Source of the DNA: Pseudomonas ceruminis | Lineage (GTDB): Bacteria; Pseudomonadota; Gammaproteobacteria; Pseudomonadales; Pseudomonadaceae | NCBI RefSeq assembly: GCF_021602025.1 | Contig: NZ_BQHW01000014.1 | Location: 88,203 to 152,202 of the forward strand | Length of the DNA stretch: 64,000 nt | Reading direction: 5' to 3' | Part shown: one piece after another, positions 9,034 to 19,992 of the stretch | How positions within the stretch are numbered: the first letter of the stretch is position 1 | How the letters are laid out: each line of letters opens with the position of its first letter | Notes under the pieces: generated by a model | Told to the model about the DNA's origin: nothing | Databases searched by the model: none | Seen by the model: the letters and a program-made list of their open reading frames with translations, nothing else | Program-made: the position numbers and the translations under genes

Positions 9034-11756
9034 ACACGCCAGCGCTGCTGGCCGAAGGTATCAGCCACCGCTATGGCGATCTGGTCGCCTTGCACACGCT
9101 GGGGTTCAGCCTGCCTGCGGGCACACGCTGCGCACTGATCGGCCCGGACGGGGCCGGTAAATCGACCCTGCTCGGGTTGATCGCCGGCGTGAAGCGCCTG
9201 CAACAGGGCGAACTGCAGGTGCTGGGCGGCTCCATCCGGCAGAGTCGCCACCGCGCCGCGTTGTACCCAAAAGTGGCATTCATGCCGCAAGGGCTGGGCA
9301 ACAACCTTTATCCCGAACTGTCGATCAGCGAGAACATTCGCTTTTTCGCCACGCTGTTTGGCCTTGGCCGCAGCGAATGCGAACAGCGCATGGCCAGCCT
9401 GCTGCATGCCACCGACCTGCAACGCTTCGCCGAGCGCCTGGCCGGCAAGCTGTCGGGGGGCATGAAACAGAAACTGGGCCTGTGCTGTGCCTTGATCCAC
9501 GAGCCTGACCTGCTGATCCTCGATGAACCTACGACGGGCGTCGACCCGCTGTCGCGGCGGCGCTTCTGGGAGCTGGTCGAGCAGGTACGCGCGCAACGCC
9601 CGCAATTGACGCTGCTGGTAGCTACCGCCTACATGGAGGAGGCCGAACAGTTCGAACACTGCCTGATGCTCGATGGCGGCCGGCTGATTGCCGCGGGCCC
9701 CAGCCAGACGCTTTGCGCCGTTACGCCCAGCGGCAAGCTGGACGACGCGTTTACCCACTTCCAGGGCGCAGGCACGGCCCAACACGCGCCATTGAGCATC
9801 CCACCACGCACGGCCAATGACAGCCCGGTCGCCATCGAAGCGCACGACCTGACGCTGCGCTTTGGCGATTTCACCGCCGTCAACAAGGTCAGCTTCGCCA
9901 TTGGCCGGGGGGAGATTTTCGGTTTCCTGGGCTCCAACGGCTGCGGCAAGACCAGCACCATGAAAGTGCTCACCGGCCTGATGCCCGCCAGCGAGGGCAG
10001 CGCCAAGCTGCTCGGACGCCCGGTGGATGCCAGCGACCTGGCCACGCGCAAGCGGGTGGGATTCATGTCGCAAAGCTTCTCGCTGTATGGCGAGCTCAGC
10101 ACCCTGCAGAACCTGACACTGCACGCACGCCTGTTCGACCTGCCCAAGGCCGAAAGCGCCCAGCGAATCACCGAACTGATCGAACGCTTTGACCTGGGCA
10201 GTTTCGCCGACCAGCCATCAGGCGCCCTGCCCCTTGGTCTGCGCCAGCGTCTGTCGCTCGCCGTCGCGGTGCTGCATCGCCCTGAGGTGCTGATCCTCGA
10301 TGAGCCGACGTCCGGCGTCGACCCGGCCGCCCGGGACGACTTCTGGCGGCTGCTGGTGGAGTTGTCCCGCGAGCAGGGTGTGACTATTTTCCTGTCCACC
10401 CACTTCATGAACGAAGCCCAGCGCTGCGACCGTATTTCGCTGATGCATGCCGGCCGAGTGCTGGCCTGCGACACACCTGACGCACTGCAGCGCCAGTACA
10501 ACGGTGAAACCCTGGAAGACGCTTTCGTCCGCTGCCTGGAACAAGCGCAGACGCCCGAGCCCCAAGCCCCGGACAGCAGCGTACTGGAGCAGCCCGCCGC
10601 AACCACGGTCACGCCGCCGTTGCGTCAGGGCTTCAGCCTACGGCGCCTGCTGGCGGTGGCCAGCCGGGAAGGCAAGGAGCTGCTGCGTGACAAGGTACGC
10701 CTGGCCTTCGCCCTGCTCGGTGCAGTGTTCATGATGGTGATCTTTGGCTATGGCATTTCGCTGGATGTGGAGAACCTCGCCTTCGCCGTTCACGATCAGG
10801 ATCAAAGCCCGCAGAGCCGTGCCTACCTCGAAGCCTTTCGCGGATCGCGCTATTTCGCCGAACAGGCGCCGATCCGTGATACACGCGAGATGCACCAGCG
10901 CCTGCAGCGCTCGGAAATCAAACTGGCCCTGGAGATCCCGCCCGGCTTTGGCCGTGACCTGCACGCAGGTCGCCAGCCGGTGGTGGCGGCCTGGCTCGAT
11001 GGCGGCATGCCGTTCCGTGCCGAAACCAGTCGTAACTATGTGGAAGCGGTACACCAGGCGAACCTCGAGCAGCTTGCCGCGTCCAGCCAGCAGGCCGTGC
11101 AGCGCCAGGCGCCAGTGCGCCTGGAAACGCGGTTTCGCTACAACCAGGATGTGGTCAGCGTGAACGCCATCGGCCCAGGGGTGATGGCACTGATCCTGGC
11201 CTTCATACCGGCCATGCTCACCGCGCTGGGCATTGTCCGCGAGAAAGAGCTCGGCTCCATTACCAATTTCTACGCCACGCCCCTCACCCGCCTGGAGTTC
11301 CTGCTTGGCAAACAGCTGCCCTACCTGGCCGTGAGCCTGGTCAACCTGGCCCTGCTGGTGGCGATGAACCGCTGGCTGTTCGCCGTGCCGCTCAAGGGCA
11401 GCGTCCTGGCCCTGGCGTGCGGAGGCGTCTGCTACCTGCTGGCAACCACCAGCCTGGGCCTGTTGATATCGGCGTTCACGCGAACCCAGATCGCGGCCAT
11501 CCTGGGCACCATGATCATCACCAGCTTGCCGACCATCCAGTTTTCCGGCCTGATCGTGCCACGCTCGTCGCTCGATGGCGCTGCGGCCGTGATGGGCCAG
11601 CTGTTCCCGGCAGGCTATTTCCTCGACATCGCGGTCGGCACCTTCACCAAGGCGCTGAGCCTGCGCGAGCTGTGGCCGCAGTGCCTGATCCTGCTGAGCT
11701 TCTTTGCTGTGTTCACCGGCCTGAGCCTGGCCATGCTCAAAAAGCAGGAGGCCTGA
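9030..11756 (+). CDS. ABC exporter: two ATPase domains fused to an ABC-2 permease (RbbA/YhiH-like)
   Basis: A 908-residue fusion protein. ABC domain 1 (residues ~5-235) has Walker A GPDGAGKST, signature LSGGMKQKLGL and Walker B LLILDEPTTG. ABC domain 2 (~270-490) has Walker A GSNGCGKTS and Walker B VLILDEPTSG, but its signature region reads SGALPLGLRQRLSL and is degenerate. The C-terminal third is an ABC-2 permease with a first membrane helix near 565, a large periplasmic loop and five helices from about 715. E. coli RbbA has the same layout and was described as ribosome-associated; here the operon context points to export. It ends one base before the next gene begins. Confidence 0.9.
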   Translation: MNTPALLAEGISHRYGDLVALHTLGFSLPAGTRCALIGPDGAGKSTLLGLIAGVKRLQQGELQVLGGSIRQSRHRAALYPKVAFMPQGLGNNLYPELSISENIRFFATLFGLGRSECEQRMASLLHATDLQRFAERLAGKLSGGMKQKLGLCCALIHEPDLLILDEPTTGVDPLSRRRFWELVEQVRAQRPQLTLLVATAYMEEAEQFEHCLMLDGGRLIAAGPSQTLCAVTPSGKLDDAFTHFQGAGTAQHAPLSIPPRTANDSPVAIEAHDLTLRFGDFTAVNKVSFAIGRGEIFGFLGSNGCGKTSTMKVLTGLMPASEGSAKLLGRPVDASDLATRKRVGFMSQSFSLYGELSTLQNLTLHARLFDLPKAESAQRITELIERFDLGSFADQPSGALPLGLRQRLSLAVAVLHRPEVLILDEPTSGVDPAARDDFWRLLVELSREQGVTIFLSTHFMNEAQRCDRISLMHAGRVLACDTPDALQRQYNGETLEDAFVRCLEQAQTPEPQAPDSSVLEQPAATTVTPPLRQGFSLRRLLAVASREGKELLRDKVRLAFALLGAVFMMVIFGYGISLDVENLAFAVHDQDQSPQSRAYLEAFRGSRYFAEQAPIRDTREMHQRLQRSEIKLALEIPPGFGRDLHAGRQPVVAAWLDGGMPFRAETSRNYVEAVHQANLEQLAASSQQAVQRQAPVRLETRFRYNQDVVSVNAIGPGVMALILAFIPAMLTALGIVREKELGSITNFYATPLTRLEFLLGKQLPYLAVSLVNLALLVAMNRWLFAVPLKGSVLALACGGVCYLLATTSLGLLISAFTRTQIAAILGTMIITSLPTIQFSGLIVPRSSLDGAAAVMGQLFPAGYFLDIAVGTFTKALSLRELWPQCLILLSFFAVFTGLSLAMLKKQEA

Positions 11757-11757
11757 C

Positions 11758-12870
11758 ATGTCGCGCCTGAACCACACCTTGCGCCTGGGCCTGAAAGAAC
11801 TGACCAGCCTGCGTCATGACAGTGTGCTGCTGCTGTTTCTGCTGTACGCCTTCAGCGTGGCGATCTACATGCCTGCGGCGGGCTCGGTGATCGGCGTGCA
11901 CAACGCCAGCGTCGCCGTGGTGGATGAAGACCACAGCCAGCTTTCGCGCAAACTCACCGAGTCGCTTCAGCCACCGGAATTTCAGCCTGCGGTCCCCCTG
12001 CCCCCAGACCGCCTGGACCAGGCAATGGACAGTGGCCAGTACACCTTCGTGATCAATGTGCCGGTTAATTTCCAGAGCGACCTGCTGGCCGGGCGCTCGC
12101 CGGAGTTGCAGGTCAATGTCGATGCCACGGCCATGAGCCAGGCATTCATGGGGGCCGGCTACATTGGCCGGATCGTTGAACGTGAGCTGCTCGACTATGC
12201 CCAGCGCTCCACGGCGCAGGCCCCGGTCCTGATCAACCCCAAGGCACTGTTCAACCCCAATCTGGAGGGCGGCTGGTTTCTGGCCGTGATCCAGATCGTC
12301 AACAACATCACGATCCTGGCGATCGTGCTCACGGGCACCGCGTTATTGCGTGAACGCGAACATGGCACGCTCGATCACCTGCTGGTGCTGCCGCTGAGCG
12401 CGCTGGAAATCATGCTGGCGAAAATCGCCAGCAACGCGCTGGTGGTGGTGATCTGCACCTGGATTTCGCTCATCGTCGTGGTCAAGGGCGCCCTGGGTGT
12501 ACCGCTGGCCGGGTCCATGGGGCTGTTCCTGGCTGTGACCGCACTGTACCTGTTTGCCAGTACCGCGCTGGGGATCTTCCTCGCCACCTTGGCGCGTTCG
12601 ACGCCTCAATTCGGCCTGCTGGCGATCCCGGTCATCATCCCGATGCTGTTGCTGTCAGGCGGCAGCACACCGCTGGACAGCATGCCGCAGTGGCTGCAAT
12701 GGGTGATGCAGGCCTCGCCGTCGACGCATTTCGTCAGCCTCGGCGCCGCAATTTTATTCCGCGACGCCGGGTTTGCAGTGGTGTGGCCAGACATCCTGGC
12801 CCTGGCCGTGATCGGCCTGGTGTTCTTCAGCGTGGCGCTGGCGCGTTTTCGTCGCAGCCTCGCCTCCTGA
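11758..12870 (+). CDS. ABC-2 type permease (YhhJ-like)
   Basis: A 370-residue ABC-2 permease. One N-terminal helix (residues ~21-40) is followed by a periplasmic domain of about 130 residues and five C-terminal helices, with the family signature LLREREHGTLDHLLVLPLS near residue 200. It begins one base after the fused ABC/permease gene ends and would pair with that protein's own permease half. It converges with the fliL-like gene with no spacing: TGATCA at 12868-12873 contains both stop codons. Confidence 0.9.
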   Translation: MSRLNHTLRLGLKELTSLRHDSVLLLFLLYAFSVAIYMPAAGSVIGVHNASVAVVDEDHSQLSRKLTESLQPPEFQPAVPLPPDRLDQAMDSGQYTFVINVPVNFQSDLLAGRSPELQVNVDATAMSQAFMGAGYIGRIVERELLDYAQRSTAQAPVLINPKALFNPNLEGGWFLAVIQIVNNITILAIVLTGTALLREREHGTLDHLLVLPLSALEIMLAKIASNALVVVICTWISLIVVVKGALGVPLAGSMGLFLAVTALYLFASTALGIFLATLARSTPQFGLLAIPVIIPMLLLSGGSTPLDSMPQWLQWVMQASPSTHFVSLGAAILFRDAGFAVVWPDILALAVIGLVFFSVALARFRRSLAS

Positions 12871-13275
12871 TCACTGCACGATCAGGTTGTTGAACAGCAG
12901 GTCCTCGACGATCGGCTTGCCCTCTTCCGACTCCATCACTTGCTGCACCTGCTTCAGCGCTTCCTGGCGCAGTTTTTCCTTGGCGTCGACGTTGCTGAGG
13001 TTATCCACACCCTGCTGGGTGAACAGCGCCACCAGCTGGTTGCGAATAAGCGGCTCGTGGTGCTTTACCGCCGCTGCCGCAGCGTCACCGGTCACGCGCA
13101 GGGCCACATCGGCCTTGTATACGCGCAGCCTCGGGCCACCGTCGAGCGCATAGTTACCAACGAAAGGCGGGCTCAGGCTGATGTAGGAGACCTTTTGCCC
13201 CCCGTCCTTGGCTTCCTCGGCCATCGCCGCCGCAGGCAGCATCAGGGCCAGCAACATCAAGATCCACGCTTTCAC
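12871..13275 (-). CDS. FliL-like flagellar basal body-associated protein (orphan)
   Basis: A 134-residue exported protein resembling the periplasmic part of FliL: YISLSPPFVGNYA near residue 30, an RVYKADVALRV strand, and a C-terminal GKPIVEDLLFNNLIVQ typical of FliL ends. The N-terminus (VKAWILMLLALMLPAAAMAEE) looks like a cleaved signal peptide rather than FliL's usual permanent anchor. The start is GTG at 13275 behind a strong GAGGAG site. No flagellar genes are near, so this is a stand-alone paralogue of the fliL found in flagellar operons. Its role at the motor is inferred from family only. Confidence 0.75.
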   Translation of the reverse strand: MKAWILMLLALMLPAAAMAEEAKDGGQKVSYISLSPPFVGNYALDGGPRLRVYKADVALRVTGDAAAAAVKHHEPLIRNQLVALFTQQGVDNLSNVDAKEKLRQEALKQVQQVMESEEGKPIVEDLLFNNLIVQ

Positions 13276-13432
13276 GAATTCGCTCCTCAATACAATTGGC
13301 GCCAGCTTACCCAGCACGCCGCTCAAACCCAAGCCCAGGCTTATGCCGGCCCATCAGGGTGGGCCATGCTCGTTGACCCGGCAGGCGACCCTCCTAAACT
13401 TATCGGCCACTACACGCAAAGGAATAGCCCCG

Positions 13433-14410
13433 ATGAAAGCTGTGTTGTGCAAGACCCTAGGCCCGGCACGCGACCTGGTGCTGGAAGAGGTGGCCAGCCC
13501 GGTGCCGAAGAAGAATGAGATTCTGCTCGAGGTCCAGGCAGCCGGGGTCAACTTCCCCGATACCTTGATCATCGAAGGCAAATACCAGTTCCAGCCGCCG
13601 CTACCGTTTTCGCCGGGTGCAGAGGCCGCCGGTGTAGTAGCTGCTGTCGGCGAAAAGGCGGGAGCGTTCAAGGTGGGCGACCGGGTGATGGCCCTGACCG
13701 GCTGGGGCGCGTTCGCCGAACAGGTTGCCGTACCGCACTACAACGTGCTGCCCATCCCCAGCAGCATGGATTTCACCACCGCAGCCGCCTTCGGCATGAC
13801 CTATGGCACGTCCATGCACGCACTCAAACAGCGCGGCCAGTTGCAGCCTGGAGAAACGCTGCTGGTACTGGGTGCCTCAGGTGGTGTTGGCCTGGCCGCA
13901 GTGGAAATTGGCAAGGCCATGGGCGCTAGAGTGATCGCCGCTGCCAGCAGCGCCGAAAAGCTGGCGGTGGCCAAGGCTGCGGGCGCGGACGAGCTGATCG
14001 ACTACAGCCAAGCCAGCCTCAAGGACGAAATCAAGCGCCTGACGGGCGGCCAGGGCGTGAACGTGATCTACGACCCGGTCGGCGGCGAACTGTTCGAACA
14101 GGCCGTGCGCGGTCTGGCGTGGAATGGCCGGCTGCTGGTCGTGGGCTTTGCCAGCGGGGCCATACCGCAGGTGGCGGCGAACCTGTTGCTGCTCAAGGGC
14201 GCTGCGGTGCTGGGGGTATTCTGGGGGGCGTTCACCCAGCGTCAGCCGGAGGATAACGCAGCTAACTTCAGGCAGCTGTTTGCCTGGCACGCGCAGGGCA
14301 AACTGAAGCCGCTGGTGTCGAAAACGTATCCACTGGCCGAGGCGGGGACAGCGATCGAGCAATTGGGCCAGCGCAGAGCCGTGGGCAAACTGGTGGTGCT
14401 GGCGAGGTAA
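13433..14410 (+). CDS. Zinc-independent NADPH:quinone oxidoreductase family protein
   Basis: A 325-residue medium-chain dehydrogenase/reductase. The GroES-like domain has PDTLIIEGKYQFQPPLPFSPGAE (family signature), the NADPH-binding motif is LVLGASGGVGLAAVEIGKAMGA near residue 145, and no structural or catalytic zinc cysteines are present, as in quinone oxidoreductases. It may reduce quinones or act as an enoyl reductase on small acyl substrates. I chose ATG at 13433 (MKAVLCKTLG) as the standard family start. It stands alone between two minus-strand genes. Confidence 0.88.
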   Translation: MKAVLCKTLGPARDLVLEEVASPVPKKNEILLEVQAAGVNFPDTLIIEGKYQFQPPLPFSPGAEAAGVVAAVGEKAGAFKVGDRVMALTGWGAFAEQVAVPHYNVLPIPSSMDFTTAAAFGMTYGTSMHALKQRGQLQPGETLLVLGASGGVGLAAVEIGKAMGARVIAAASSAEKLAVAKAAGADELIDYSQASLKDEIKRLTGGQGVNVIYDPVGGELFEQAVRGLAWNGRLLVVGFASGAIPQVAANLLLLKGAAVLGVFWGAFTQRQPEDNAANFRQLFAWHAQGKLKPLVSKTYPLAEAGTAIEQLGQRRAVGKLVVLAR

Positions 14411-14447
14411 GGCACCGTAACCGGGCTGCGTGCATGGCCTGTTCACG

Positions 14448-14479
14448 CCCACAGGTACTCCTGGCGGGGTGCCTGTGGG
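14448..14479. terminator. Inverted repeat between convergent genes (possible bidirectional terminator)
   Basis: CCCACAGGTAC and GTGCCTGTGGG form an 11-base stem with one wobble pair and a 10-base loop. It lies in the 111-base gap between the stops of the quinone oxidoreductase gene and chaC. There is no clear T-run, so termination strength is uncertain. It may instead be a REP-derived hairpin. Confidence 0.45.
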
Positions 14480-14521
14480 GTCAGCTTTATCCACAAAGGG
14501 TCGGCAATGCCAAGGGCCGAC

Positions 14522-15172
14522 TCAGACCTCACGCAGGTTATGGCAGCGCCTGAACCGTGCTTCCAGGTTGCGATCCGGCATCTGGTGCGTGCGCAGCGCA
14601 TTCAAGGTCTGCTCGACATAGTCGCGCGTGGTGCCATAACGCCCTTTGGCGCTGGCCAGGATCTGGCTCAGCAATGTGTCCGGCAGGTTGCCTGCATAGC
14701 ACGGCAGATGCCGTTCCAGCACGAAACCAAGCGCCTGTACTTTGCTGCCATCACCCAACCGGCAACTCAGCCAATGCGGTCGATAGGCCGGGTACGGCAT
14801 CTCCCGCTGCCACAGGGCCATGAGCGAGTCATCGAGGTTGCTCTCATCCAGGCGGTAGGCGAACCCACTGCAGGAGCCACCACGGTCCAGGCCAAACACC
14901 AGCCCTGGGGTTTCCGGTGTGCCCCGGTGCTCGTGCGACCACAAGTAAAGCCCACGGTGATAGCCATGCACACGGGCACGTTGGCGTTCCACAGAGTTGC
15001 ACTCCGGGCGCCAGATCAACGAACCATAGGCAAACAACCAAACGGGCCCACCCTCATGACGCGACATCGTCATTTGCATGGAGTTGAACAGTTGCTCGTG
15101 TGTCAGTTGCTGACCGAAGTCGAGTGATGGAGGATAAGCAACTTCCCAGGATAGACTTTCAAGTGCCGACAT
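14522..15172 (-). CDS. chaC: ChaC-family gamma-glutamylcyclotransferase
   Basis: A 216-residue ChaC-like protein. The substrate-loop motif WLFAYGSLIWRPE lies at residues ~45-57, and the probable catalytic glutamate is in LWQREMPYPAY near residue 125. ChaC enzymes cleave glutathione to 5-oxoproline and Cys-Gly in the cytoplasm. The first ATG at 15172 gives a short N-terminal extension before the conserved core, normal for pseudomonad members. It is convergent with the quinone oxidoreductase gene. Confidence 0.88.
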   Translation of the reverse strand: MSALESLSWEVAYPPSLDFGQQLTHEQLFNSMQMTMSRHEGGPVWLFAYGSLIWRPECNSVERQRARVHGYHRGLYLWSHEHRGTPETPGLVFGLDRGGSCSGFAYRLDESNLDDSLMALWQREMPYPAYRPHWLSCRLGDGSKVQALGFVLERHLPCYAGNLPDTLLSQILASAKGRYGTTRDYVEQTLNALRTHQMPDRNLEARFRRCHNLREV

Positions 15173-15372
15173 AAGCTGCCGCCATTATTCCCTGTGAACT
15201 ACGGATGATGCGAGAGCCGCTTGCTGGCAGGGGCTGCGCCGCCGCGGGCCCTGCGCATGCACTAACCTTAGGATAGAAAGTGGCCAATGCTCAACCCCTC
15301 GCGCCTAAGTTTCACGCAAACTTCCGACGATTGGGGGAGATTATTCCGAACACAGTGAAAGTTATTGGCCAA

Positions 15373-15391
15373 GGCGGTAACAATTACCGCC
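15373..15391. terminator. Small hairpin downstream of the flavin reductase gene
   Basis: GGCGGTAA and TTACCGCC form a perfect 8-base stem with a 3-base loop, 29 bases past the reductase stop in its reading direction. The following T content is low. The 247-base gap between this gene and chaC shows nothing else convincing apart from GC-rich sequence near 15220-15255. Confidence 0.35.
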
Positions 15392-15419
15392 TTATACCCA
15401 CTCGCTGAAACTTCGGTTA

Positions 15420-16388
15420 TTAACCGCGGGGGGCGTAGGCGAACACATCGGCGCGCATGCGGTGGGGATCCATACCGGCCTCCACCAGGGCGTCGAGCGT
15501 GGCATAGACCATGTTCGGCGAACCACTGGCATAGACATGCGCCGCATTGAGGTCTTTCACGTCCTCGCAAACCGCCTCGTGCAGCATGCCGCAACGGCCC
15601 TCCCAGCCGCACAGGTCGCTGACCACCTTGTGCAGGAACAGATTGGGCAGGTGCTCCCATGCGTCCCAGTGCTCTATGGTGTAGAAGTCTTCAGGGCGGC
15701 GTACCCCCCAGTACAGGTGCACCGGATGCTTGAAACCCTGGGCACGGCAGTGTTCGACCAGGCTATGCATCTGGCCCATGCCTGTGCCGGCAGCTATCAG
15801 CACCAGCGGGCCATCAGGCAACTCGGCCAGGTGAGTGTCACCGAACGGCATTTCGATATGCGCCATGCCGTTGCGTTGCAATTGCGCCAGCAACTGCTGT
15901 GCACTCTCTTCACGCACCAGCACGTGCAGCTCCAGATCACGCCCGGAATGAGGGGCCGAGGCCAGCGAAAACGCGGCCGGCTTGCCGCCGTCGCGGTCGA
16001 TCATCAAATACTGCCCGGCGTGATAGCGTGGCGGCTTGCCCGCTGGCGCGCGCAGGCGCACCCGCCAAACGTCGCCACCGACTTCGACGCACTCGCTGAC
16101 GGTGCAGGCCAGTTTGCGCACCGGCAACTCGCCCGGGGCCAACACACCATCCCAGAGCAAAACGCAGTCCTCCAGCGGCTCGGCGATGCACGTGAACAGC
16201 TCGCCATGATCGCGAACCTCACCGTCCTGACGCACGCGCCCTTCGACCAACAACGCGGCGCAGACATGGCAATTGCCATTGCGGCAGCTGTTCGGGCAGT
16301 CATAGCCCAGCCGCCGTGCTCCATCCAGGATCCGTTCCCCGGGTTCGAGCGCCAGCACCGCCCCGGACGGCTGCAACGTTACCTGCAT
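15420..16388 (-). CDS. 2Fe-2S ferredoxin/flavin NAD(P)H reductase
   Basis: A 322-residue two-domain electron-transfer protein. The N-terminal plant-type ferredoxin domain has cysteines in CPNSCRNGNCHVC and FTCIAEP (residues ~27-83). The rest is a ferredoxin-NADP reductase-like module with RYHAGQYLMID (FAD), VLIAAGTGMGQMHSLVEHC (NAD(P)H) and VYASGSPNMVYATLDALVEAGM. Such proteins are often labelled CDP-6-deoxy-glucoseen reductase, but nothing here suggests deoxysugar synthesis. The start ATG shares one base with the ubiD stop (TGATG), so the two are co-transcribed and it could supply electrons or reduced flavin near ubiquinone metabolism. Confidence 0.85.
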   Translation of the reverse strand: MQVTLQPSGAVLALEPGERILDGARRLGYDCPNSCRNGNCHVCAALLVEGRVRQDGEVRDHGELFTCIAEPLEDCVLLWDGVLAPGELPVRKLACTVSECVEVGGDVWRVRLRAPAGKPPRYHAGQYLMIDRDGGKPAAFSLASAPHSGRDLELHVLVREESAQQLLAQLQRNGMAHIEMPFGDTHLAELPDGPLVLIAAGTGMGQMHSLVEHCRAQGFKHPVHLYWGVRRPEDFYTIEHWDAWEHLPNLFLHKVVSDLCGWEGRCGMLHEAVCEDVKDLNAAHVYASGSPNMVYATLDALVEAGMDPHRMRADVFAYAPRG

Positions 16389-17854
16389 CAATCTATTCCC
16401 AACTGGTCCCACAGCTCATCGATACGGCGGGTGACGGCCTCGTCCTTGACGATGACCCGCCCCCATTCGCGTGTAGTCTCGCCCGGCCACTTGTGGGTGG
16501 CATCCAGGCCCATCTTCGACCCTAGCCCCGATACCGGCGACGCGAAGTCCAGGTAGTCGATCGGGGTGTTGTCGATCATCACCGTATCACGCTTGGGGTC
16601 CATGCGCGTGGTGATGGCCCAGATCACGTCGTTCCAGTCGCGGGCGTTGATATCGTCGTCGGTGACGATAACGAACTTGGTGTACATGAACTGTCGCAGG
16701 AACGACCACACACCCAGCATCACGCGCTTGGCGTGCCCTGGGTACTGCTTTTTCATGGTCACCACCGCCATGCGGTACGAGCAGCCTTCCGGCGGCAGGT
16801 AGAAATCGACGATTTCCGGGAATTGCTTTTGCAGGATCGGCACGAACACTTCGTTCAGCGCCACACCGAGGATCGCCGGCTCATCGGGCGGCCGCCCGGT
16901 GTAGGTGCTGTGGTAGATCGGTTTTTGCCGGTGGGTGATGCGCTCGACGGTGAACACCGGGAAGCTGTCCACTTCGTTGTAGTAGCCGGTGTGGTCGCCG
17001 TAGGGCCCCTCCGGCGCCATCTCGCCTGGGTGGATCACACCTTCGAGAATGATTTCGGCGGTGGCGGGTACCTGCAGGTTGCTGCCACGGCACTTCACCA
17101 GCTCGGTACGGTTACCGCGCAGCAACCCGGCAAAGGCGTATTCGGACAACGTATCCGGCACCGGTGTGACGGCACCCAAAATGGTGGCCGGGTCTGCGCC
17201 CAGGGCCACGGCGACCGGGAACGGCTGGCCCGGGTGCTTCTCGCACCACTCGCGATAATCCAGCGCACCGCCACGGTGGCTCAGCCAGCGCATGATGACC
17301 TTGTTGCGACCGATCACCTGCTGGCGGTAGATGCCGAGGTTCTGGCGGTCCTTGTTAGGGCCGCGAGTGACAGTCAGGCCCCAGGTGATCAACGGTGCCA
17401 CGTCGCCTGGCCAGCAGTGCTGAATCGGTAACTGGCCCAGGTCGACGTCATCACCCTCGACGACCACTTCCTGGCACACCGCATCCTTGACCACCTTAGG
17501 CGCCATCGACACGACTTTCTTGAAGATAGGTAGCTTGGACCAGGCATCCTTCAAGCCTTTCGGCGGCTCCGGCTCCTTGAGGAAGGCCAGCAACTTGCCG
17601 ATCTCGCGCAACTCATCGACCGACTCGGCGCCCATGCCCATGGCCACCCGCTCCGGGGTGCCGAACAGGTTGCCCAGTACCGGTATGTCGAAGCCCGTGG
17701 GCTTTTCGAACAGCAGCGCAGGGCCTTTGGCGCGCAGGGTGCGGTCGCAGACCTCGGTCATTTCCAGGACAGGGGAGATCGGAACCTGGATGCGCTTGAG
17801 TTCGCCGCGCTGCTCCAGGCCGCGGATGAAGTCGCGCAAATCGCGATACTGCAT
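16388..17854 (-). CDS. ubiD: 3-octaprenyl-4-hydroxybenzoate decarboxylase UbiD
   Basis: A 488-residue UbiD decarboxylase that uses prenylated FMN to remove the carboxyl group in ubiquinone synthesis. It begins [20 protein letters not shown]. Conserved blocks are [19 protein letters not shown] (cofactor and metal region), [28 protein letters not shown] with active-site acidic residues, and [21 protein letters not shown] at 17854 is the family start; the frame continues upstream only through REP sequence. Confidence 0.95.
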   Translation of the reverse strand: MQYRDLRDFIRGLEQRGELKRIQVPISPVLEMTEVCDRTLRAKGPALLFEKPTGFDIPVLGNLFGTPERVAMGMGAESVDELREIGKLLAFLKEPEPPKGLKDAWSKLPIFKKVVSMAPKVVKDAVCQEVVVEGDDVDLGQLPIQHCWPGDVAPLITWGLTVTRGPNKDRQNLGIYRQQVIGRNKVIMRWLSHRGGALDYREWCEKHPGQPFPVAVALGADPATILGAVTPVPDTLSEYAFAGLLRGNRTELVKCRGSNLQVPATAEIILEGVIHPGEMAPEGPYGDHTGYYNEVDSFPVFTVERITHRQKPIYHSTYTGRPPDEPAILGVALNEVFVPILQKQFPEIVDFYLPPEGCSYRMAVVTMKKQYPGHAKRVMLGVWSFLRQFMYTKFVIVTDDDINARDWNDVIWAITTRMDPKRDTVMIDNTPIDYLDFASPVSGLGSKMGLDATHKWPGETTREWGRVIVKDEAVTRRIDELWDQLGID

Positions 17855-17932
17855 GCATGAGCCTCGTATTGGCCGTATCGGTCGGGGTGCAGAGTGTAGC
17901 GCCGAACGGCGTTCAATGGCCAAAAATGACTT

Positions 17933-18033
17933 GGGGCCGCTTCGCGCCCCATCCCTTGCAAACCAGCTCCCACACGGATCGCAGAGGACCAATGGGAGCC
18001 GGCTTGCCGGCGATGGGCTGCGAAGCAGCCCCA
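17933..18033. repeat. REP element pair
   Basis: Two copies of a P. putida-type REP lie as an imperfect inverted repeat: a right arm GGGAGCCGGCTTGCCGGCG followed by ATGGGCTGCGAAGCAGCCCC, and a left arm GGGGCCGCTTCGCGCCCCAT. They fill most of the gap between rho and ubiD, two minus-strand genes. They may protect or end the rho message. Related copies occur near 26.1 and 28.25 kb. Confidence 0.8.
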
Positions 18034-18057
18034 ATCATTACTTACCGATCTAACCGC

Positions 18058-19317
<1,260 letters not shown>

Positions 19318-19512
19318 AAGGGGAGTGACGTAATCATGTAAGAAGGGAGAATTAAGCTTCTGGCTTAATGAAGCCGCGCCGCTAGATGGCGACAGGATCG
19401 CGTACTGATTCGAATTAGGGATGCGTCGGCGACGGCGTGCAGAGGGCACTGAAGAAGCAGTGCGAGGCCGAATGTAACACTTGCTTTTTTCGGCGTCTAG
19501 TGGATTGAAAAA

Positions 19513-19542
19513 GAAAAACCCCGGAATTTCCGGGGCTTTTTC
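19513..19542 (-). terminator. Rho-independent terminator of trxA
   Basis: CCCCGG-AATTT-CCGGGG with flanking A and T runs (AAAAAG ahead, GTTTTTCTTTTTC after in the trxA direction) begins 4 bases after the trxA stop. It is a textbook intrinsic terminator separating trxA from rho, which lies downstream on the same strand. Confidence 0.9.
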
Positions 19543-19545
19543 ACA

Positions 19546-19875
19546 TCACAGGTGGGCGTCGAGGAACGCGGCCAACTGCGATTTGGACAGTGCGCCAACC
19601 TTGGTGGCCTCGACATTGCCGTTCTTGAACAGCATCAGGGTCGGGATACCACGCACGCCGTGCTTGGCCGGGGTTTCCTGGTTGTCGTCGATGTTCAGCT
19701 TGGCGACGGTCAGTTTGCCCTCGTAAGTGGAAGCGATGTCGTCCAGAACCGGAGCGATCATCTTGCATGGGCCGCACCATTCAGCCCAGTAGTCGACCAG
19801 CACCGGGCCTTGGGCTTGCAGGACTTCGGCCTCGAAGGTGGCGTCGGTGACGTGTTTGATCAGATCGCTGCTCAT
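19546..19875 (-). CDS. trxA: Thioredoxin 1
   Basis: A 109-residue thioredoxin with the active site [10 protein letters not shown] at residues 28-37, the cis-proline segment [11 protein letters not shown], and [17 protein letters not shown] before it. It is the general cytoplasmic disulfide reductase. ATG at 19875 ([11 protein letters not shown]) gives the normal length. It is divergent from ppx and upstream of rho, the usual trxA-rho order in gammaproteobacteria. Confidence 0.97.
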   Translation of the reverse strand: MSSDLIKHVTDATFEAEVLQAQGPVLVDYWAEWCGPCKMIAPVLDDIASTYEGKLTVAKLNIDDNQETPAKHGVRGIPTLMLFKNGNVEATKVGALSKSQLAAFLDAHL

Positions 19876-19992
19876 GGATATCTCCAGGGTCGTAAGCAAA
19901 AAACGTGGCCCATCATAGCCGCACCCACGCCCTACAGGAAGCCACGGGCGATTGAGTGTAACTATAGTTGTGCAAGACACCACGAATCGAAA

